From positions 1,550,001 to 1,614,000 of the forward strand of contig JAPFFF010000008.1 of the NCBI GenBank assembly GCA_039105265.1: a stretch of 64,000 nt of DNA, given 5' to 3'. The notes beneath the pieces were generated by a model that did no database searches, was not told the DNA's origin, and saw only the letters and a list, made by a program, of their open reading frames with translations. Positions 1-8,782 of the stretch are shown here, one piece after another (position 1 is the first letter of the stretch; each line of letters opens with the position of its first letter). Both the position numbers and the translations under genes were made by a program. The stretch comes from Tritrichomonas musculus (taxonomy: Eukaryota > Parabasalia > Tritrichomonadida > Tritrichomonadidae).

Positions 1-12
1 AACTGTTCAACT

Positions 13-17
13 GATGA
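13..17. repeat. Target-site duplication of element A, left copy
   Basis: GATGA directly outside the left TIR matches GATGA at 23675-23679 directly outside the right TIR. Because the TIR ends in T on the right, a 6-bp reading (TGATGA) with a one-base offset is also possible; Polintons usually make 5-6 bp duplications. Confidence 0.8.
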
Positions 18-255
18 AGTAGTATACGGTGGGCCATGCCTTGCACAGCCTACCACTACTCCAAGGGCTCCCGCCCCTGGACCCCATTCAAAAAGCCAGA
101 CATTCAAAAAGTTCTATCGTTCGCGTATTCAAAAAGTTAATAATTCAAAAAGTTTCCTGTTCAAAAAGTTCTCTTCACAAAAAGTTTATCATTAATGACC
201 ACAAAAAAATATTTACCACGATTGAAATGTACCCGACGCTAAATCCAGCTGAAGA
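18..255 (+). repeat. Left TIR of element A
   Basis: The inverted counterpart of 23437-23674, with one difference (position 31). The outer part is GC-rich; the inner part has six spaced copies of a (A/G)TTCAAAAAG(T/C)-type unit between about 87 and 190. The TIR also includes the ATG of the first gene (227) and its first nine to ten codons, so the promoter and start codon of that gene lie in the repeat. Confidence 0.95.
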
Positions 256-1159
256 ACAAACACCGATTCCTATAGAATATGCTTACTTTTTAGAAGATGG
301 ACAGCAAGACCCCAGCAAACCAAATCGATATTACTTTAATTTCCCACAAGAATGGTGCACTTCAAATAGAGGAGAATCTATTGTTGGAGTAAGAAATATG
401 TGGTTGATTGCGAGAAGAAGAAAAATTGAATTCACCATCACAATTGCAAAATTTCAAAAGAAATATTTTAATATAGTGGAAGGGAATGATACGACTTCAA
501 AAATAAATAATATGATGTTATCGTATAAAGATAATATAAAAGTAAAAGATGTAAAAGTTATCGATTGGATGTCGATAGAAGGAGATTTTAGAGGATTCTT
601 TAATGCTATTCATACATCAATAAAAAACTATATAGCAACATGGTGGAAGGACGTCAATGAAATATTTGTACAGTCAGATACTGATATTTTAAATAGAGAT
701 ATACAATCTGATGGCTATTATGATGAGAGGGGTTTTCATGAAAAAATATATTCAGAACGAAATAATAATGATGCGGATGAATATGGTGTAGCATTCAAAT
801 TAAAAGAAACAAATAAAGATTTTGATGAAGTATTTAATATTGGTGATGGAGTTAGTCAAAACAATAAAGATGTGTATTTAAAGTACTATGATAAAGTTTT
901 AACGTTTGATAATGTATGGGATAGACATTCATGTAAAGTTTATTCATCAATAGCAGAACAATCAAATCGTTACTATATTGGTAATTCGAATGTTAATTTC
1001 AACCCCATCAAATACTTTAAGCTGAATTCAACAGACCAAAGATTTTGGATTGATTTATATTCTGCTCGTGAATATAAAGCACCATTTAAATTACCAGTCG
1101 GTGAATCATTTGTTATTGAAATGCAATTCTTGCCATACAAGAAGATGCTTTACATTTAA
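227..1159 (+). CDS. Element A protein 1, possible virion protein
   Basis: 310 residues from the ATG at 227; an upstream in-frame ATG at 29 lies in the outer TIR and would add a TIR-encoded basic leader, so 227 is preferred. The protein is predicted to be mostly beta, with a run of aromatic and basic residues near residues 35-65 (FNFPQEW, GVRNMW, RRRKIEF) and a C-terminus of alternating hydrophobic residues. There is no signal peptide or membrane segment. It lies first in the plus-strand block, just upstream of the integrase. I do not recognise a family; a jelly-roll minor capsid or other virion role is a guess from position and composition. Its start codon lies in the TIR. Confidence 0.75.
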   Translation: MYPTLNPAEEQTPIPIEYAYFLEDGQQDPSKPNRYYFNFPQEWCTSNRGESIVGVRNMWLIARRRKIEFTITIAKFQKKYFNIVEGNDTTSKINNMMLSYKDNIKVKDVKVIDWMSIEGDFRGFFNAIHTSIKNYIATWWKDVNEIFVQSDTDILNRDIQSDGYYDERGFHEKIYSERNNNDADEYGVAFKLKETNKDFDEVFNIGDGVSQNNKDVYLKYYDKVLTFDNVWDRHSCKVYSSIAEQSNRYYIGNSNVNFNPIKYFKLNSTDQRFWIDLYSAREYKAPFKLPVGESFVIEMQFLPYKKMLYI

Positions 1160-1169
1160 ATGAATTTAA

Positions 1170-2255
1170 ATGAGTAGAAAACAATATAAAACTATTGAGG
1201 AGCTCCACCATTTTTTTCCGTGGAAGACACCATCTAAATTTGTCCCTCTTGCAAAACGCTATGGATTCACAGAAGAGGCAGCATTGAATTATTTAAAGAA
1301 AGTGGTTCATGATGTTAAAGTACCAAAGGCAAAATTCATGAACATCTATTCGAAGCATTCAGGTGGATACCAAATGGACACATTCATAAATGACAAAACC
1401 AAGGATGGATTAAATTACCTGATGCTAATTAATATTAACACGAGAAAAGCATATAGCTATCCAATGAAGGGGAAGGGTGCAAAAGAAGTAGCAAAGGCAT
1501 TAAATAAATTTTTTGAAGAAGAACCAGATGTCTATTCTATAACATCAGACCAAGATGCAGCTTATTTGTCCAATGATGTATTACAGCTAATGAAATCAAA
1601 TGATATAATATACAATACAACAGAAGACAATAACCATAATGTGCTGGGCATTATAAATAGATTCATGAGAACCATAAGAGATATGGTAGGTGAGAATAGA
1701 TACATTAATGAACAAGAGATGAATGGTTTAATAGATTCATACAACAATTCTCCCCACAGGTCACTAGACTATAAAATACCAAATGAAATGACAGAAAAAG
1801 ATGAAAAAGAATATGTAAAAACCAAATCACAAAACAATCCCTATGACTTCAAACCAAATGATAGAGTTAGAATTATTCAAGCTAAGGAGCCATTTTCGAA
1901 GCGCAGAAATAGAGTCAGCAAAGAGGCATACATAGTTGATTCCAAGGCTGGCAACCAATTTATAGTTAAGTCCAAAGATGAATCAATTGACAAGCTGCCA
2001 GGATACAGACTAATAAAAACACAAAATAAAAATATAGCGCAAACACTGAAGGGAGGCAAGAGAGGTATAGTTGAGAAGATTATTTCTTATGATGCAGCTA
2101 AGAATAAATATCAAATAAAATATAGCGAGGGAACAGAAGATGTAATTCCAGCTAAAAATTTACGAGAGGGAGCACCAACTAAATTATCCAATCTTGAGAT
2201 GGATTACTGGAGCAAACAAAAAAATATTCCAAATGGAATACGCAAATGGATTTAA
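1170..2255 (+). CDS. Retroviral-type integrase (rve) of element A
   Basis: 361 residues. It would catalyse insertion of the linear element DNA into the genome. An N-terminal helical region (about 1-55) is followed by the RNase H-fold integrase core, with acidic residues near D70 (QMDTF) and D127 (TSDQD) and the downstream helix around residues 155-171 (RFMRTIRD). The PHRSL/IPNEM segment near residue 195 is typical of rve integrases. Residues about 295-335 look like a small Tudor/chromo-type barrel (KRGIVEKI, YQIKYSEGTEDVI), as known in Polinton integrases. It starts 10 bp after gene 1 and ends 10 bp before the ATPase. This integrase is the best candidate for acting on the shared AGTAGT ends seen in this window. 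Confidence 0.95.
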   Translation: MSRKQYKTIEELHHFFPWKTPSKFVPLAKRYGFTEEAALNYLKKVVHDVKVPKAKFMNIYSKHSGGYQMDTFINDKTKDGLNYLMLININTRKAYSYPMKGKGAKEVAKALNKFFEEEPDVYSITSDQDAAYLSNDVLQLMKSNDIIYNTTEDNNHNVLGIINRFMRTIRDMVGENRYINEQEMNGLIDSYNNSPHRSLDYKIPNEMTEKDEKEYVKTKSQNNPYDFKPNDRVRIIQAKEPFSKRRNRVSKEAYIVDSKAGNQFIVKSKDESIDKLPGYRLIKTQNKNIAQTLKGGKRGIVEKIISYDAAKNKYQIKYSEGTEDVIPAKNLREGAPTKLSNLEMDYWSKQKNIPNGIRKWI

Positions 2256-2265
2256 CCACAAATAA

Positions 2266-3123
2266 ATGTCTAAACAAATAATGAAAGAAGTGGAAACTTT
2301 AATTCAAAAGGCCATGAGAAAAAACCAAAAAGAAATAGAAGCTGCACTTATGAAACCATTACACCCTTCATATCCATTTAGCACCAATGGAATAATTTTT
2401 CTTATAGGCAAACCAGGTGCAGGAAAGAGTTATTGGATATGGAAACACATTATGATAACAGAGAGATTATTTAAGCATCCCTACTACCAAAAAATTATCT
2501 TCTGTTCAACATCAGGAAAAGCAGACAAAACTGCAGAAGCGATGAGTAAGAATGTAAAGACACCAATAGTATATCTTAACGAAGCAGAATTAATGGATTA
2601 TCTAAAGAAGCATCTAAAGAGAAAGATAAAATATTATGCAATGGTAAAGCATGTATTATCAAGAATGAAAGAAGCCAATGAAGAAATGCAGAGGCTAATA
2701 AATAAGCACTCTCTTCAAGAAATAGATGATAGAATAGTATATATAGCAAACAAGCTGGTAAAATATCAAACTTCATCATATCCATACAACACACTAATAA
2801 TATTAGATGACTGCGCAGGAAGTGATTTATTAACACATAACAATACTGAATTCTTAAGACTACTGACCAAAACGAGACACTATAATATTACTTGTATTAT
2901 GGCTATTCAAACAATTCGATTCGTCCACATAAACGCAAAGAGATTGGCTACAGATTTGATATGTTATAGTGGATATTCAGAAGAAGATTTTACATCTTTG
3001 CTTCAACAAACGAATAACAATCTAAATATCAAAAAGACAGTAAAAGAATATTTGCAGCATAGAGAACCTCACGATAAATTTATTTGCAATATAACGGCGA
3101 ACAAATATTACTTTGAGTCATAG
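2266..3123 (+). CDS. Genome-packaging ATPase (FtsK/HerA type)
   Basis: 285 residues. It would pump element DNA into a capsid. Walker A is GKPGAGKS at residues 48-55; Walker B is LIILDDCA near 177-184, followed by a long helix and the conserved RHYNITCIMAIQ strand. This matches the A32-like/Polinton ATPase family in order and length. There are no membrane segments. It sits between the integrase and a basic putative virion protein, the usual morphogenesis block. It starts 10 bp after the integrase stop. Confidence 0.93.
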   Translation: MSKQIMKEVETLIQKAMRKNQKEIEAALMKPLHPSYPFSTNGIIFLIGKPGAGKSYWIWKHIMITERLFKHPYYQKIIFCSTSGKADKTAEAMSKNVKTPIVYLNEAELMDYLKKHLKRKIKYYAMVKHVLSRMKEANEEMQRLINKHSLQEIDDRIVYIANKLVKYQTSSYPYNTLIILDDCAGSDLLTHNNTEFLRLLTKTRHYNITCIMAIQTIRFVHINAKRLATDLICYSGYSEEDFTSLLQQTNNNLNIKKTVKEYLQHREPHDKFICNITANKYYFES

Positions 3124-3144
3124 TTTTATTGACTTTAAATAACA

Positions 3145-3894
3145 ATGGAAAAAGTTGAAGATACAGATAAAATTGAACAACCAACACCTGAGCCAACACC
3201 ACTTGCAAAGCAAGGGTCTGCTACGCAGCCAAAATCAGAAGGAATTACTGGACAAACCGGTCCCATGCCTCTCCAAAAATCTGAAGGAATATCTGGGAAA
3301 GTTGCACCAAGTACAACAAATTCACAAGGATTATTTGGTAAATTTAGAAATTGGTACACAAATAGAAAAACACAAATTATAAATAAAGCAAATGATATAA
3401 TAAATAAAGGCATTAATACTGTAAAAGAGAAGTATAACGATGTAAAAAATTCAATAAATGAGGGATATAAGAAAGGGACAGAGAAAGTAAATCAGGCTAT
3501 AGAATGGGTTGATAAACATAGGGAAGGATTAGCAAAAACAGCAGGATATGGACTTAAAGTATTTGGACAATTAATTGGAATAGATAGATTAAAAAATGCA
3601 GGGGATACATTAATTGAAGCTGGAAATGATATATCAAATAAGAGTGATAAAGATAATTATTTAAAATATTTATTGGAAAAACAGGGACAATTTTTTGGAA
3701 ACAAATACATTACTGAATCAAATTTCCCACGCATTCATTATTCAAGAAAACCAGCTGCATATAAAATATATCAAAAAAGAAATAAATATATAGATGAAGA
3801 GGAAGCGAAAATAGCAAGATTGAAAAAGCAAATACAATACAATCAGAATAATACCGCTAAAAGTTCAAAAAGAAGAAAGAAAGCAAAGAAGTAA
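3145..3894 (+). CDS. Basic amphipathic putative virion protein
   Basis: 249 residues, not recognised by family. Residues 1-60 are Pro/Thr/Ser/Gly-rich with a repeated KSEGI(T/S)G motif. The middle (about 65-175) is a long amphipathic helical region, with GYGLKVFGQLIGI near 130, and the C-terminus ends in a Lys/Arg cluster (SSKRRKKAKK). The combination of an amphipathic helix and a basic tail resembles internal, membrane- or DNA-associated virion proteins of adenovirus-like systems in general layout only. It lies between the ATPase and capsid genes, which fits a structural role. Confidence 0.8.
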   Translation: MEKVEDTDKIEQPTPEPTPLAKQGSATQPKSEGITGQTGPMPLQKSEGISGKVAPSTTNSQGLFGKFRNWYTNRKTQIINKANDIINKGINTVKEKYNDVKNSINEGYKKGTEKVNQAIEWVDKHREGLAKTAGYGLKVFGQLIGIDRLKNAGDTLIEAGNDISNKSDKDNYLKYLLEKQGQFFGNKYITESNFPRIHYSRKPAAYKIYQKRNKYIDEEEAKIARLKKQIQYNQNNTAKSSKRRKKAKK

Positions 3895-3973
3895 AAACCC
3901 CATAAACTCCAATAAAACTCAAACAAATTCATGTAATAGCAAGCAAATATAAACATTTTTTTAAAGCTCATAA

Positions 3974-4588
3974 ATGAGCAAAAGAGTGCCTCAAAGCAAA
4001 AGATTACAAGTGATACAAAAATGGTTAAATGGTAGAGATGATGAAGAATATGAAGTGTTCCCTACCAAAACAGAAGGAAAATATATAGTTAGGCCTCGTA
4101 AGGAACCATTAACAAAGCCAGCTAATGAACCAATATCCAAGCAATCCTCAGCTGAGCCAACTCCTGAGCCACAAGAAGAAGAACCAACAGTAGAGCCGTC
4201 AGATGAATCACCAGTTGTTGTTCAGCCAACAAAACCTCTCCCTAAAAAAATCACTAGAACAAAATCACAAGCGCAATCTCCACAAATTTATTCGCGCAGT
4301 GAAGTTGCTTATGCGAATGACCCAACAATAAATATCGAGATATTAAATCAACTGAAATTATTGGGAGAAGAATTTAAAAATGAAAGGGCTAAGAAAGAAC
4401 AAAAAAAGATGATAAAAGAAGTAGTGCAAAAACAAATGAGAAAGCCATATTATCAGTATACACAGCCACAATATATCCAGGAGCCTAATGAAATAGAAGA
4501 ACCAGAAGAAACTGCTCCTCCACCACCTCAAATTCAGCCTCAGTCTATTCGTAGAAGACGGAATAATATTTTCTCTGATATGTGTTGA
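3974..4588 (+). CDS. Low-complexity Pro/Glu/Lys-rich protein
   Basis: 204 residues. The N-terminal 45 residues are basic and may fold (RLQVIQKWLNG). Residues 45-115 are a Pro/Glu/Ser/Thr-rich linker; 125-160 form a charged helix (EFKNERAKKEQKKMIKEVV), and the tail is Gln/Pro-rich ending in an RRRRNN cluster. No family is recognised. An upstream TTTTTTT tract lies 15-20 bp before the ATG. The position just before the capsid gene suggests an accessory virion or scaffold protein, which is inference. Confidence 0.75.
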   Translation: MSKRVPQSKRLQVIQKWLNGRDDEEYEVFPTKTEGKYIVRPRKEPLTKPANEPISKQSSAEPTPEPQEEEPTVEPSDESPVVVQPTKPLPKKITRTKSQAQSPQIYSRSEVAYANDPTINIEILNQLKLLGEEFKNERAKKEQKKMIKEVVQKQMRKPYYQYTQPQYIQEPNEIEEPEETAPPPPQIQPQSIRRRRNNIFSDMC

Positions 4589-4606
4589 AATTTTATTTTT
4601 TTATAA

Positions 4607-6277
4607 ATGTTGAACAACGAGATTGAACTTAGAACATCAGCTGAAGCATGTACACAAATTGCTAGCTATTTTGATATTGTTGATAATTGTATAGCATTAT
4701 CAGATACCAATAAACAATATACAATTAGTCCACAAACATCATATTCTCCATCACCTCCAGTACCAAGTGGTTCATATACAAGTGCAATCATATCTCCAAA
4801 TACAAATAATACAGCTGACATATATAACGGATTCATTAGAGCAGATATGGAAGTTAAAATTAAAACAGCAGATGGTAGTACAGTTGAGAAACTAGTAAAA
4901 GACGGATATCAATTTAACAAAGTTTGGTTTGGATTTAAAGACGCAAGAGATGCTGTTGAGAAATATGAAATAGTTGCTAATGGTATCACTATCTATACTC
5001 AGAATTTTGGTTGTGAAGAATCATTTTTAACAGCTTGTTGCGCTAATGAAACAACAAAGAGAGCAGACATATATTCTAAAGCCAGACATAAAGACATATG
5101 GAATGGTAAATCAGGAAGCAGAACAGGATTCATTGTTGATTTTGGAGAAAAATGGAATGAAAAAACATATAAAATTCATTTAAAGATAGATTTAAGAAGA
5201 TTCTTACCATTATCTAATATTAAATATCTCCCAGCATTTGCAGGTAAGATAGAACTCAGATTATTCTTTTCATGTGCTGGAATGGTATGCTGTCCAATGA
5301 GTCCAGGAGCTACATTTGGACATGAACATTATATTAATTCAAAATATAATTTGGTAAGTATTACTAATGAGTTTGTACCAATTGGTGAACAAATTTTAAT
5401 GTATACAGAATTTGAAAATATTGTTGATACAAGTAGAATAACAACAACAGCAACTGATTCTGGAGGTAAGGCAGCAACATGTTCAATGAAGTTCACATCG
5501 CTCAAAGCTCAATCAAAAACTTTCCAAGTTGTTGATTACTCCGTTACAGAGTGTTCATCTATTATTCCATGTTTTGGTATCGAAGATAATATTTATTCCA
5601 GTCTTGTTCAAAGATATGCTGACCCAACTCATCCACTTACATTTCCAACTCAAACACTTTCTGTTTACACAACAACAAATAAATTAAAGAATCCCAATGA
5701 TAAATCTACATGCACTATCACTCCAAGATTTGTTGATGCCATATTTTGTCTGTTTCCACAAAAGCATACTCATCACACATATTTTAAAAATCCACAATTT
5801 AAATCTTTTCAATTGAACTGTGGAGGATACGGAAACATACCTGCAAAACCATTTGGTACCACTAATGAATATCCAGAGTTCTTAGAATATTGCCAAAATG
5901 CTATGAACATGAATGGTGAACAAAGTGGATTCAACAAAGAAGTAGTTAACAGTTTAACAAATTGTCCAAGAGATGCTAATAATTTACCAATACATGGACA
6001 ATCAGTTGGTATATATTCTAATGATAAGAGCAGCTTCTTTATTGCTCTTCCAACAGAAACAGATAATACATATCAGCAAGGACTTACATCTTTGTCTCCA
6101 ATTAATTTTGAAATAAATGTATCACAAGATACAGGCATAGGAACATATGCAGAGAATGTTCAAACCCCACCATTAATTTGTCTTTTGTTTGATTCATCAA
6201 TATCTATTCTTGTTCAGCCAAATGGTATGCCACCACTTGTTAGATTGGGCAATTATGATTTGACTACTCCTGCATAA
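4607..6277 (+). CDS. Major capsid protein candidate (double jelly roll)
   Basis: 556 residues, the right size and place for a Polinton major capsid protein. The sequence is beta-rich throughout, with few long helices, many Asn/Thr/Ser/Gly turns and Pro-rich loops, and no signal peptide or membrane segment. Segments such as YNGFIRADMEVKIKT (near residue 75) and the KIHLKIDLRRFLPLSN strand (near 190) fit the first barrel; the C-terminal half continues in the same style. I identify it from length, composition and position behind the ATPase rather than from a diagnostic motif. The start follows a TTTTTTT tract by 5 bp. Confidence 0.75.
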   Translation: MLNNEIELRTSAEACTQIASYFDIVDNCIALSDTNKQYTISPQTSYSPSPPVPSGSYTSAIISPNTNNTADIYNGFIRADMEVKIKTADGSTVEKLVKDGYQFNKVWFGFKDARDAVEKYEIVANGITIYTQNFGCEESFLTACCANETTKRADIYSKARHKDIWNGKSGSRTGFIVDFGEKWNEKTYKIHLKIDLRRFLPLSNIKYLPAFAGKIELRLFFSCAGMVCCPMSPGATFGHEHYINSKYNLVSITNEFVPIGEQILMYTEFENIVDTSRITTTATDSGGKAATCSMKFTSLKAQSKTFQVVDYSVTECSSIIPCFGIEDNIYSSLVQRYADPTHPLTFPTQTLSVYTTTNKLKNPNDKSTCTITPRFVDAIFCLFPQKHTHHTYFKNPQFKSFQLNCGGYGNIPAKPFGTTNEYPEFLEYCQNAMNMNGEQSGFNKEVVNSLTNCPRDANNLPIHGQSVGIYSNDKSSFFIALPTETDNTYQQGLTSLSPINFEINVSQDTGIGTYAENVQTPPLICLLFDSSISILVQPNGMPPLVRLGNYDLTTPA

Positions 6278-6315
6278 AAAACTTTACCAATATAATTTTT
6301 TTATCTCTACGATAA

Positions 6316-6921
6316 ATGGAACAAGCTATTGAATTTGTACCACTTGATGATTATCCAGATTATGAAATATTATCACAGTACCCATTTACTATTCGAAGAA
6401 AAGATAACCATTATGTTGTCAAAGAAACAATAAATAAAAGTAATGGCTATCCAAGTGTCAACATCAATGAAAATAAAATAAATAAGCACCAAATCATAGC
6501 AAAACAATTCATTCCAAATCCAAATAATTATAAATATATCGACCACATAAACAAAGATAGAACAGATTACCATTTGAAAAATTTAAGATGGTGTACATTG
6601 AGTGATAATAACAAAAATGCATCGTCAAGAAATGGTGTTAAATATGAGTTTGTTGATAATATTCCAGATGATGCTATCCTGATAACACACTATCAAATGA
6701 CAAAGGAATGCCGAGAGTTTAATGACAAGGAATATTATTACTACTATAAAGAAGAGACAGGGGAGGACATATTTTATCAAAGGATAACAGATGAAGTTTA
6801 TAGAATAATGCATATTAATGTAGCAAAAGGGGGAAGAAAATGCATTATGACAAGAGATATAAATCATAAAAAAACCACCATATACATCCATTCTTTTAAG
6901 TTTCAGTACTGCTTGGAGTAA
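6316..6921 (+). CDS. HNH endonuclease (NUMOD4/HNH_3 type), copy 1
   Basis: 201 residues. An N-terminal NUMOD4-like part (DYPDYEILSQYPFTIRR) is followed by the HNH core at about 58-95, with HQIIAKQFIPNP, IDHINKDRTD and NLRWCT. The C-terminal 100 residues are unassigned. It is a clear paralogue of the minus-strand gene at 9594-10160, which shares the same block order and sequence style. Such genes are often selfish homing-type nucleases; here it stands free between the capsid gene and a small ORF. The leader carries the ATCTCTAC motif shared with the other nuclease genes of this element. Confidence 0.9.
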   Translation: MEQAIEFVPLDDYPDYEILSQYPFTIRRKDNHYVVKETINKSNGYPSVNINENKINKHQIIAKQFIPNPNNYKYIDHINKDRTDYHLKNLRWCTLSDNNKNASSRNGVKYEFVDNIPDDAILITHYQMTKECREFNDKEYYYYYKEETGEDIFYQRITDEVYRIMHINVAKGGRKCIMTRDINHKKTTIYIHSFKFQYCLE

Positions 6922-6965
6922 TTTTGTCAAGTTATTATTTTTTTCATTATTTTATCTTTACAGAA

Positions 6966-7418
6966 ATGCAAGAGCAATTTAAAGTCTATGATTACATCAA
7001 CAACATTATCTCCCTCGCTGATAAACCAGAAGATTTCAAAGAATGCAATTTTGCCATCCTCTGTGATAAATATCCTATCCAACTATCAAGAAATAATTAT
7101 TTAGCGAAGGTCATTTATATTTCACTCAAGAGTGATAAAACAACATGGAGAATTTATCCTGACAAGATTAAGGAATATGAAATAGAACATGTAATACTCA
7201 GCACAAATTCTAGACGTCGATTGAATTACAAGATGAATGAATTCTTTGTTAATGGTTCAAATCTAGAACAAAATTATGAAGAGCATAGTTATTACAATTA
7301 TTCCATTGAGAACGTATCAAAACAAACACGAGCATTAATAGATGAATTACGTATAAAATACCAATTAAATACCCCTGAATTATTCGTGGGAGAACACCAA
7401 CCATTAGTTCTAGAGTAA
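6966..7418 (+). CDS. Small protein of unknown function
   Basis: 150 residues from the ATG at 6966. The ATG at 6924 would put a T-tract leader into the coding region, so 6966 is preferred. Mixed alpha/beta and acidic; there is a YKMNEFFVNGSN segment near the middle and no clear motif, membrane segment or signal peptide. I do not recognise it. Its leader contains TTATCTTTAC just before the ATG, close to the motif in front of the nuclease genes. Confidence 0.7.
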   Translation: MQEQFKVYDYINNIISLADKPEDFKECNFAILCDKYPIQLSRNNYLAKVIYISLKSDKTTWRIYPDKIKEYEIEHVILSTNSRRRLNYKMNEFFVNGSNLEQNYEEHSYYNYSIENVSKQTRALIDELRIKYQLNTPELFVGEHQPLVLE

Positions 7419-7432
7419 AGGGAATTAAAAAA

Positions 7433-7452
7433 TTTTTTTGGAAAGGAAATGA
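7433..7452 (+). promoter_or_regulatory. Repeated leader TTTTTTTGGAAAGGAAATGA, copy 1
   Basis: Twenty bases identical to 7886-7905, each ending on the start codon of a gene (7449 and 7902). Exact reuse upstream of two unrelated ORFs points to a promoter or translation-start element. Confidence 0.65.
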
Positions 7453-7877
7453 ATAAATACAGAAATCCAAATTCAGCCATTATTGGAGCAGAAGGAGAAA
7501 TGTTTAATGAAGGAACCAAGACAGAACATACAGTTGGTTTTAATCATTTTGGAATCTTCTCTAATGACAATACATATGCGGTCACATTTAATCCATATTA
7601 CAATAGACCTCCAATGAAATATATGGAAAATAAACCTGTGAGACCACCAAAGAGCAATCAACATAGAACAAAACCATTACATGAACCACCGGTAGGCATT
7701 ACAGATGGAGGATATTATTTAAAAAAAGATAAGGCTCCCAAAGCACCAACCCTTCCTCCATATTTAAATAAGCCAGAAAATTTAGGGGAGATACAGGGAA
7801 GAGCTGATAAAAGAAATACTGGAAGAATTGAATATGGACCACAACATAAAGTAAAAATAGAGAATATTATCTATTAA
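7449..7877 (+). CDS. Small protein of unknown function
   Basis: 142 residues, rich in Asn, Pro, Lys and Tyr, with little predicted secondary structure in the C-terminal half (PPKSNQHRTKPLHEPP). There are no membrane segments. I do not recognise a family. It follows the previous gene by 30 bp and is preceded by the same 20-base leader as the next gene, so the two are probably expressed together. Confidence 0.7.
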   Translation: MNKYRNPNSAIIGAEGEMFNEGTKTEHTVGFNHFGIFSNDNTYAVTFNPYYNRPPMKYMENKPVRPPKSNQHRTKPLHEPPVGITDGGYYLKKDKAPKAPTLPPYLNKPENLGEIQGRADKRNTGRIEYGPQHKVKIENIIY

Positions 7878-7885
7878 ATAAAAGA

Positions 7886-7905
7886 TTTTTTTGGAAAGGA
7901 AATGA
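7886..7905 (+). promoter_or_regulatory. Repeated leader TTTTTTTGGAAAGGAAATGA, copy 2
   Basis: Identical to 7433-7452 and in the same place relative to the ATG at 7902. Confidence 0.65.
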
Positions 7906-8429
7906 TTAAGAAACGAGCAAATAATCAAGGAATAAATGCTAATTTATCACTAGAACCCCAAGCTGCTGCCCAATCAACATCAAATATCAATAACAATATC
8001 ATCATTAACAAAAGAGATGATGGGAAAGAAGAAATTGTTATTACAAGAAATGTTGAACTAGATGAAAATCCAGAGGATGAGGCAAAAGATGTTAAATATG
8101 TCATCCTTGAAACATATGCCAATATATTGTTGAATCAAGATAAGGCTTTGCTATCTAATCTGGTTTCCAAAAATTGTATCATTGTACCAGCTACAGCTTT
8201 GTCTAATATTATCAAAGCAATCATAAAAGCAGAATCAGTCGAGGTAGGCCTTGATGAAGATATAGGATGTTGTGCAGGTAAAGCAAATCCAATTAGAAAG
8301 ATAGAAAATATTAAAATAGTGAATGACAATGGAGAGGTATGCACAGATTTCAAACAAGTATACAATAGAGAATATAATGAATTAATTAACAAATATCATC
8401 TATGTTTGAAATACTGTATTAATATGTAG
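7902..8429 (+). CDS. Small acidic protein of unknown function
   Basis: 175 residues. Residues 1-60 are Asn/Ala/Glu-rich and probably flexible; about 65-115 form helices (YVILETYANILLNQDKALL, ALSNIIKAIIKAE). A Cys pair (GCCAG) lies near 125, and the C-terminus is helical with two further Cys. It is not recognised. It shares its leader with the gene at 7449. Confidence 0.7.
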   Translation: MIKKRANNQGINANLSLEPQAAAQSTSNINNNIIINKRDDGKEEIVITRNVELDENPEDEAKDVKYVILETYANILLNQDKALLSNLVSKNCIIVPATALSNIIKAIIKAESVEVGLDEDIGCCAGKANPIRKIENIKIVNDNGEVCTDFKQVYNREYNELINKYHLCLKYCINM

Positions 8430-8459
8430 CTTCATTTTATTTTTTAATTTTTTTCTTCA

Positions 8460-8750
8460 ATGGAAATGACTAATAAATTAGATTTATCACAATTCAACAA
8501 AACAGACATTGTAAAAAAGCTCTCTAAATCTAAATCAGAAGAGAACTTGTTAAATATTTTAGAGGGAGAGCCACCAGCTGAAATCAAAACTGAACCATCA
8601 CCTGAAAAACAGAAGAGAGGTAGAAAAAGCAAATACAATAGTGCGGAAGAAAGATTGGAGGCCAGGAGAAAACAACAGAAAGAATACAGGTTAAGAAAGA
8701 AGGCTGAGCTAGAGGAATTAAAGAAGTTAGCACAATTAGTCAAAGCATAA
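8460..8750 (+). CDS. Basic DNA-binding protein (AT-hook/bZIP-like)
   Basis: 96 residues. The N-terminal 55 residues are Ser/Lys/Glu-rich. Residues about 57-92 contain KRGRKSKY, an AT-hook-like patch, followed by a long charged helix (EERLEARRKQQKEYRLRKK) with leucines spaced like a short zipper. This resembles the basic helical DNA-binding proteins often seen in large DNA viruses. A role in transcription or DNA condensation is inference. It is convergent with the gene that ends at 8783. Confidence 0.75.
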   Translation: MEMTNKLDLSQFNKTDIVKKLSKSKSEENLLNILEGEPPAEIKTEPSPEKQKRGRKSKYNSAEERLEARRKQQKEYRLRKKAELEELKKLAQLVKA

Positions 8751-8782
8751 AAAAATATCTAGATGGTGAAATATTTTTTTGC

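Noticed and set aside
29-226. N-terminal extension of the first gene from the ATG at 29
   Set aside because: This stretch is TIR sequence with the spaced TTCAAAAAG units; the same frame at the right TIR leads nowhere. The ATG at 227 is a better start.
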